Shown: in pieces, positions 5,042 through 8,416 of the stretch | How positions within the stretch are numbered: position 1 is the stretch's first letter | How the letters are laid out: each line of letters opens with the position of its first letter | Source of the DNA: Pirellulales bacterium | Lineage (GTDB): Bacteria; Planctomycetota; Planctomycetia; Pirellulales; JAICIG01 | Reading direction: 5' to 3' | DNA length: 8,416 nucleotides | Assembly: GCA_025924495.1 (NCBI GenBank) | Contig: JAICIG010000359.1 | Coordinates: 1-8,416 of the forward strand | Translations under genes and position numbers: made by a program | The notes under the pieces: model-generated | Seen by the model: the letters and a program-made list of their open reading frames with translations, nothing else | Databases searched by the model: none | Told to the model about the DNA's origin: nothing

Positions 5042-6443
5042 CCCCCTTCCCCAGCTCCGCGGTCCGCACAATCGTGTACCCATTCGGCATGGCGACGGCG
5101 TCGCCCCAGGGGACGGGGGGCAAACGCAAGACGTTGGTGCGGTATTCGTTGATGGCGACGGCGCAGTACTTCTGCCCTTGCTCCCATTCTTGCTGCTGCA
5201 TCTCGGCGTCGTTGGGTCGAGCGGGCTCGATAAACAGCACGTAGCGGCCGCTGGAGTCGAACTGCGGCAGCACGCACATCGTCATCACGCGCGAGAGCAG
5301 CTCGATCTTCGGGTTCACGGTCAGGTAGCAGAAGTTGGCGTCGGCCACCGCGGCTTCGGCGCGGCTGCCCAATCCACTGGCGCCGGCGATGTAGGCATTC
5401 GTGCCAAACACCTGCTCGACGCGAGCCTGCGCGCTGTCGGCATTCGAGCCGAAATCCATCTTCTGCGGCTCGTTGCCGTAAGGGGTAATGCTCTCGATCA
5501 TGCGATCGATCACCATCGGTTCGCCGTAGTGAGTCATGCCGCGGTAGCGAGCATTGATGGCCTGCACCATTTGCTCGATCTGGTGCTGCCGCGCTCGAGC
5601 TTGCACCACGCGCCCGTCTTCCAGCTTCACGCTGCCTAGCTTGACGACGGCGCACGGATGCACGCCGAGCTGAAACGAGCGTTTCTGCGCTTCGATGACG
5701 AACTCGTTGACCATGATCTCGCGGGCGCCGGCTTCCAGCGGGCCGAGGCCGCGGAACGGATTGCCCGGATCGGGATACCAGAACGGAGCGATCTCGTCGC
5801 GCGGCACGAGCTGCTCTTGGTCGCCGCCGTCGGGTCTGACCGCCCACTGGACGAACAGCCCCTGCTCGTTGCTGATCGGTCGCACCCAATGGCTCGGCAA
5901 CGGCCAAATTTCTTGCTTGCCGCCAATGCGGACCAGCCACCAGTAGGCGTAGCCGGTGATCTCAAGATTGACGACCGTGAAGCACTTGAGCATCCAGTCA
6001 TTCCAGCCCGGCACGCTCGGCGCCGAGCGATGCAGCACGTCGAGAATCGGATGCTGATCGAGCACTTCCAGATCGCCGGCCTGCGAAGCATGACCGCGCG
6101 TGGCCCAGGCCTTGACCCAATCGGGCGTTTCGCAGCGCGTGGGTTCGACCGCACGGCGGGCTTTGCTCTTGGCTCGACCCAGCCGCGCCAGTCGAATCGG
6201 CTGACTAGCGATGCGCTGAGCGATCGGGCGGACCGAGATAAATGCCTGGCCGCGATAGTGCGATTGTTGCTCGCGGCCGTCGGTTACGCGGTTACGCGAT
6301 TGCGAATCGAGCCGCGACAGGGCTGAGCCGCTGGTCATCAGGCCCATGGGGTTGGGCGCCGCCGCGGCCGCCTTACGACAGCGCTGTTCGATCAGTTCGG
6401 CGTCGCGCCGCGCTTGCTCCAGATAGCTATTGAATTTCGGCAT
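5025..6443 (-). CDS. Phage portal protein
   Basis: Forms the dodecameric ring at one head vertex through which DNA is packaged and ejected. Assigned to the phage_portal family from several segments of this 472-aa frame: VRPIAQRIASQPIRL (71-85), DQHPILDVL (129-137), WNDWMLKCFTVVNLEITGYAYWW (147-169), FRGLGPLEAG (230-239), TPYGNEPQKMDF (320-331), the DNA-tunnel helical region (335-390), and NEYRTNVLRLPPVPWGDA (432-449), which resembles the family's NEIR...LPP ending. Start: MPKFNSYLEQ at 6443 begins the plausible protein, but it lacks a good ribosome binding site; Met codons at 6521 and 6551 are in frame and equally unsupported. The last residues, GVGSSQ, and the stop codon come from the inverted heptad repeat, so the native C-terminus may have been altered. 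No large-terminase gene lies upstream, where it is usually found. Confidence 0.92.
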   Translation of the reverse strand: MPKFNSYLEQARRDAELIEQRCRKAAAAAPNPMGLMTSGSALSRLDSQSRNRVTDGREQQSHYRGQAFISVRPIAQRIASQPIRLARLGRAKSKARRAVEPTRCETPDWVKAWATRGHASQAGDLEVLDQHPILDVLHRSAPSVPGWNDWMLKCFTVVNLEITGYAYWWLVRIGGKQEIWPLPSHWVRPISNEQGLFVQWAVRPDGGDQEQLVPRDEIAPFWYPDPGNPFRGLGPLEAGAREIMVNEFVIEAQKRSFQLGVHPCAVVKLGSVKLEDGRVVQARARQHQIEQMVQAINARYRGMTHYGEPMVIDRMIESITPYGNEPQKMDFGSNADSAQARVEQVFGTNAYIAGASGLGSRAEAAVADANFCYLTVNPKIELLSRVMTMCVLPQFDSSGRYVLFIEPARPNDAEMQQQEWEQGQKYCAVAINEYRTNVLRLPPVPWGDAVAMPNGYTIVRTAELGKGVGSSQ

Positions 6444-6587
6444 CGGCGGCCCGGAAAGAGGACGAGAACAGACGCCGGGGAGAAAGTTACCCGCGGCATG
6501 TTCGCCATTCTGCCTGGGCATTGGCTTGGCGCAAAAGATCGGCGAGCACATCAGGCCGCCGGCAAGTAAACGCCACAGTGCCGCCGC

Positions 6588-7088
6588 TTAGATGTGATAT
6601 TCGATTTCGCTGCTGGGGCGCGGCAACTCGGGCTTCGGCGGTCGCCGCCAGCGCCTGAAGAAGCGGGAGCCGATGAATGCCGCCAGCGTGGCAATGCCGG
6701 CGGGCAGCGCACTGCTGGGACGCAGCGAGAGCGGCGTCATCACGAACATAAAGCCGACATACAGCAGGATCAGTCCGAAAGCGACTCGCAGCGCCACGGG
6801 AGGAACGACCGGCACGAGCTTGGCGCCGGCCAACGCCCCCAGCACAAACCCGAGCGCCACCCAACCAACCACCGGCAAACGGACGAAGCCGTGCTGGTAA
6901 TAAACCATCGCGGCGAAGATGCCGATGGGCGGCACCAGCACCGCCAGGCTGGTGCCTTGCGCCTCTTGCTGGCTGAACCCGAAGAGCAGCATGAGGCCCG
7001 GCACCAGAGCAATGCCGCCGCCGATTCCCAGCAGGCCGCTCATCACTCCGATTGCCGAGCCGAACAGGAACAGCAGTAAATAGGTCAT
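6588..7088 (-). CDS. TauE/SafE-family membrane protein, single-domain form
   Basis: Integral membrane protein of the TauE/SafE (sulfite exporter, DUF81) family, whose members are proposed to move sulfur-containing anions; the substrate here cannot be inferred. The 166-aa product has the family's first-repeat signature: GVMSGLLGIGGGIALVPGLM (14-33), then QQEAQGTSLAVLVPPIGIFA (40-59). Likely membrane segments are about 3-35, 46-65, 71-92, 98-118 and 128-140, followed by a basic tail (RRWRRPPKP). Classical members have two such repeats and roughly 240-260 aa, so this is a half-size form, which may work as a dimer, or is C-terminally reduced. The start (ATG 7086-7088) has only a weak purine stretch (GAGAG). 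It is on the phage-gene strand, 144 bp before the portal, but belongs to no known phage module. I take it for a host gene at the edge of the phage block. Confidence 0.88.
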   Translation of the reverse strand: MTYLLLFLFGSAIGVMSGLLGIGGGIALVPGLMLLFGFSQQEAQGTSLAVLVPPIGIFAAMVYYQHGFVRLPVVGWVALGFVLGALAGAKLVPVVPPVALRVAFGLILLYVGFMFVMTPLSLRPSSALPAGIATLAAFIGSRFFRRWRRPPKPELPRPSSEIEYHI

Positions 7089-7191
7089 GGGCGGCTACTC
7101 TCAATTTCTCCCGGTCACATCGCCAGGCGCCAAATTCAGCGAGTTTGTCGCGTGCAGCGAGTTTGCTGCCGGTCGCTCGCCGTGACGGCGT

Positions 7192-7226
7192 TGGCGACGC
7201 GTTCTCTTCGGGCGCTCGCGTCGCCA
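7192..7226. repeat. Hairpin with 10-bp perfect stem
   Basis: TGGCGACGCG (7192-7201) and CGCGTCGCCA (7217-7226) are perfect reverse complements around a 15-base loop, in the spacer upstream of the TauE/SafE gene. There is no T-tract on either side. Function is unknown; it could be a repeat remnant or an RNA structure. Confidence 0.6.
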
Positions 7227-7328
7227 GCATGCACTTTGTGCCCGGGCGAAGCCCCCTTTGTCAATAACCGGGAGGAATCCGCAGCCCAGCGCGCCTGAGC
7301 GTCACAACCGCACAGGCCTCTTTGTAAG

Positions 7329-7375
7329 AGCCGCGTAGCGGCGGAAGGATAGAGCCTGGCGGCGCAAGCCCCAGG
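7329..7375 (-). repeat. Diverged inverted copy of the 7513/7608 repeat
   Basis: In reverse complement this 47-bp segment aligns with the repeats at 7513 and 7608: it shares ATCCT(T/A)CCGCCGCTACGCGGCT exactly apart from the marked base. Its palindromic half is eroded (CCTGG..CCCCAGG with an imperfect stem). It is an older or different member of the same repeat family. Confidence 0.7.
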
Positions 7376-7399
7376 TCCCGGCGCCAACAACCAGTCGTC

Positions 7400-7487
7400 A
7401 GCCCCAGCCGGGGCGACAGGATCGAACTACGATCGGCGATCTTCGTGAAATCGATTTGTCCGCAACACCTTTCGCCCCGCTGGGGCT
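7400..7487. repeat. Inverted pair of GCCCC..GGGGC palindromic repeats
   Basis: AGCCCCAGCCGGGGCGA (7400-7416) and TTCGCCCCGCTGGGGCT (7471-7487) are reverse complements apart from one extra C. Each also forms its own 5-bp stem (GCCCC/GGGGC). The 54 bp between them contain a smaller palindromic stretch (CGATCGGCGATC region) and no gene. Confidence 0.7.
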
Positions 7488-7512
7488 AACAACGTGCTTC
7501 GTTCGCTTGGTT

Positions 7513-7584
7513 CCAGGGGCTCGCGCCCCTGGCAACATCCTACCGCCGCTACGCGGCTGCGACATTGTCCCCGCTACGCGGCTG
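7513..7584 (+). repeat. 72-bp palindromic repeat, direct copy 1
   Basis: Begins with a 20-base hairpin CCAGGGGCTCGCGCCCCTGG (8-bp stem), then CAACATCCTACCGCCGCTACG and on to a second CCGCTACGCGG unit. The first 48 bases are identical to copy 2 at 7608-7655; the last 24 differ at two positions. Each CCGCTACGCGG is itself a 4-bp stem with a 3-base loop. I recall similar elements between genes in planctomycete genomes. Confidence 0.85.
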
Positions 7585-7607
7585 GGCGTTGCTTGCCCGG
7601 ATGGATC

Positions 7608-7679
7608 CCAGGGGCTCGCGCCCCTGGCAACATCCTACCGCCGCTACGCGGCTGCAACATCGTCCCCGCTACGCGGCTG
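7608..7679 (+). repeat. 72-bp palindromic repeat, direct copy 2
   Basis: Second direct copy, starting 95 bp after copy 1 with 23 bp of unique DNA between them. It is identical over 48 bases and 70/72 overall. After it, the CAACATCG segment starts again, suggesting modular growth of the array from a hairpin module and a CCGCTACGCGG module. Confidence 0.85.
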
Positions 7680-7824
7680 CAACATCGGCCGCGCGGGCCC
7701 GATCATTCGGCGGCGCGACGTTTCTCGCCAACAGTGGGATGGGCGGTTTTGGCACGGCACAAGTCCCCGTTCGCACAGTGCGCAGCATGGCGCCCCGGAA
7801 TTGTTGGGCGACGCGCGTTTGGCA

Positions 7825-7842
7825 TTCCAATTGCAACTGGAA
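7825..7842. promoter_or_regulatory. 18-bp imperfect palindrome upstream of the 82-aa gene
   Basis: TTCCAATTGCAACTGGAA matches its reverse complement at 16 of 18 positions, with centre TTGCAA. It ends 12 bp before the ATG of the plus-strand gene. Position and symmetry suit an operator, but no regulator is known and chance cannot be excluded. Confidence 0.3.
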
Positions 7843-7854
7843 CCAGGCAATCCA

Positions 7855-8103
7855 ATGATTAGCGAACGGTTCCATCCTATGGCGATTCAATTGCACGCTG
7901 CAGTCACTGCCGACGGCGTTCTGCTCAGCCAGGTCGATACGCAAGACCACGCTGAAAGCCTCCGCGGCTACTTCCGCGACAACGGCGTAACGGCCACCAT
8001 CGACGCCCTCTCCGTTGAGGGCGACTACCGGGTGTTGCTGCGGGGGATTACCGCCAAGGCGTTCGATTGGCTGATCGCCGCGGCAGACGTGGAATTGATC
8101 TGA
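7855..8103 (+). CDS. Hypothetical protein, 82 aa
   Basis: Function not recognised. The 82-aa frame starts at ATG 7855 with a weak AGG 7 nt upstream; Met9 (7879) is an alternative with no ribosome binding site. The sequence looks like a small alpha/beta domain: AIQLHAAVTADGVLL (10-24), a helix DTQDHAESLRGYFRDNG (28-44), VTATIDALSV (45-54), DYRVLLRGI (57-65), and a final helix AKAFDWLIAAADVE (67-80). There is no signal peptide and no membrane segment. The frame stays open far upstream only because it runs through repeats, so a start near 7456 is not credible. It ends 7 bp from the convergent minus-strand gene, so the two share a 3' boundary. Normal composition, in contrast with the repeat translation upstream, supports it as a real gene, probably a host one. 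Confidence 0.6.
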   Translation: MISERFHPMAIQLHAAVTADGVLLSQVDTQDHAESLRGYFRDNGVTATIDALSVEGDYRVLLRGITAKAFDWLIAAADVELI

Positions 8104-8110
8104 ATGAGCG

Positions 8111-8416
8111 TCAGTTCGGGGAGTTGCCCGAGCCATCCACGTTAGAATCCGAGCTCGGTTGCGGCGCTCCATCCGTCGATTGCGAATCGTCAGTCGACGA
8201 GTCGGCATTGTCCGCCGAATCTTGCGAATCGTCGGAGTTCTGGTCTTGGCTCGTCGTAGCCGTGTTCCAAGGCCCGGCCGATTGATAATTGTTCACGGTT
8301 CCATACGCGGGATACGGATAATAATACGAGTACCTGCGAGCCGCGGCGCCGTACCAGGGGCTGTAGCCAGCCGCGCCATATCCTAGCCCATAGCCCGCGC
8401 CGTAGCCGCCCCAAGA
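8111..8416 (-). CDS. C-terminal part of a Gly/Tyr-rich, Ser/Asp-tailed protein (partial)
   Basis: An open minus-strand frame enters from the right edge and ends at TGA 8111-8113, giving 101 visible residues with no start needed inside the window. The first 40 are Gly/Tyr-rich (SWGGYGAGYGLGYGAAGYSP, then RRYSYYYPYPAYGT). A polar bridge follows (VNNYQSAGPWN), then about 50 residues dominated by Ser, Asp, Gln and Asn (SQDQNSDDSQDSADNADSST). Low-complexity GY-rich proteins, often secreted, are common in planctomycetes as I recall; the N-terminus that would show a signal peptide is outside the window. GTG at 8296 gives a shorter reading of the tail alone, but the uninterrupted repeat-like frame upstream makes a longer protein much more likely. 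Function unknown; a cell-surface or extracellular structural role is speculation. Confidence 0.75.
   Translation of the reverse strand, partial: SWGGYGAGYGLGYGAAGYSPWYGAAARRYSYYYPYPAYGTVNNYQSAGPWNTATTSQDQNSDDSQDSADNADSSTDDSQSTDGAPQPSSDSNVDGSGNSPN

Larger units (their letters stand above)
7089..7854. other. Repeat-rich gene-free region
   Basis: I see no convincing gene in these 766 bp. Open frames across it translate repeat DNA (Arg/Pro/Ala-rich with no conserved pattern). It holds a 10-bp-stem hairpin, a GCCCC-type inverted pair, one inverted and two direct copies of a long palindromic repeat, an 11-bp direct repeat (CAGCGAGTTTG at 7137 and 7155) and an 18-bp imperfect palindrome near the plus-strand gene. 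Promoters of the divergent genes at each end (TauE/SafE and the 82-aa gene) should lie here, but no clear -35/-10 pair is visible. Confidence 0.7.

Noticed and set aside
6444..6551. 36-residue N-terminal extension of the portal
   Set aside because: Pro/Gly/Cys-rich, with no family resemblance and no ribosome binding site. The start at 6443 is not proven either, so the longer form stays possible.
6487..7230. 247-codon minus-strand frame overlapping the TauE/SafE gene
   Set aside because: A shadow frame, Arg/Ala-rich. The overlapping frame encodes a clear membrane protein with family motifs.
7513..7679. CRISPR or attachment-site pair
   Set aside because: Only two direct copies, each internally palindromic, with a diverged inverted copy nearby. 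No integrase or tRNA is present, so this fits an interspersed repeat.
7456..7854. N-terminal 133 codons of a longer plus-strand frame ahead of the 82-aa gene
   Set aside because: The translation runs through direct DNA repeats and changes character abruptly at the repeats' end; it is repeat DNA, not protein.
8190..8414. 74-codon minus-strand frame at the right edge
   Set aside because: Arg-rich shadow of the Gly/Tyr-rich frame, which is open to the edge and has strongly biased, repeat-like protein composition.

Overview
The window is about 8.4 kb of GC-rich bacterial DNA. It carries a block of tailed-phage (HK97-type) head genes, all on the minus strand, set in host-like DNA full of short palindromic and tandem repeats. 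No gene in it identifies the host. A planctomycete (Pirellulales-like) chromosome is my best inference, for three reasons: the intergenic repeats resemble ones I recall from such genomes (GGCACACTCCGTGTGCC palindromes, CCGCTACGCGG units, CAGTAGA heptads); one gene encodes a Gly/Tyr-rich protein; and the capsid protein resembles capsids I recall from planctomycete genomes. This is recollection, not a search result.

Layout, left to right. Positions 1-40 hold a heptameric tandem repeat. A minus-strand gene of unknown function follows (41-568), then a spacer with three copies of a 26-bp palindromic repeat and an 11-bp-stem hairpin. Next come the major capsid protein (841-2409) and a prohead protease with a long C-terminal extension (2425-4026). 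Two small head-cluster genes of unknown function overlap each other (4116-4580 and 4564-4767). A 264-bp spacer bounded by inverted CAGTAGA-type heptad repeats (4778-5041) precedes the portal gene (5025-6443), whose stop codon lies inside the right repeat. Upstream of the portal is a short TauE/SafE-family membrane protein (6588-7088). Positions 7089-7854 form a repeat-rich stretch in which I see no gene. The right end has a small plus-strand gene of unknown function (7855-8103) converging on the 3' end of a Gly/Tyr-rich, then Ser/Asp-rich protein (8111 to beyond the window).

Read on the minus strand, the order portal, two small proteins, protease, capsid, unknown is the standard head-assembly order. 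The portal forms the DNA-entry vertex. The protease, with a probable scaffold-like tail, matures the shell. The capsid protein builds it. No terminase, integrase, tail or lysis gene is visible. A TauE/SafE gene sits where a large terminase would be expected, so this is either part of a larger prophage continuing to the left or a reduced or domesticated remnant. Nothing here clearly amounts to a new defence or mobile system. The most unusual points are the host-type repeats wedged between head genes, the portal stop codon supplied by a repeat, and the large extensions on the protease and capsid proteins.
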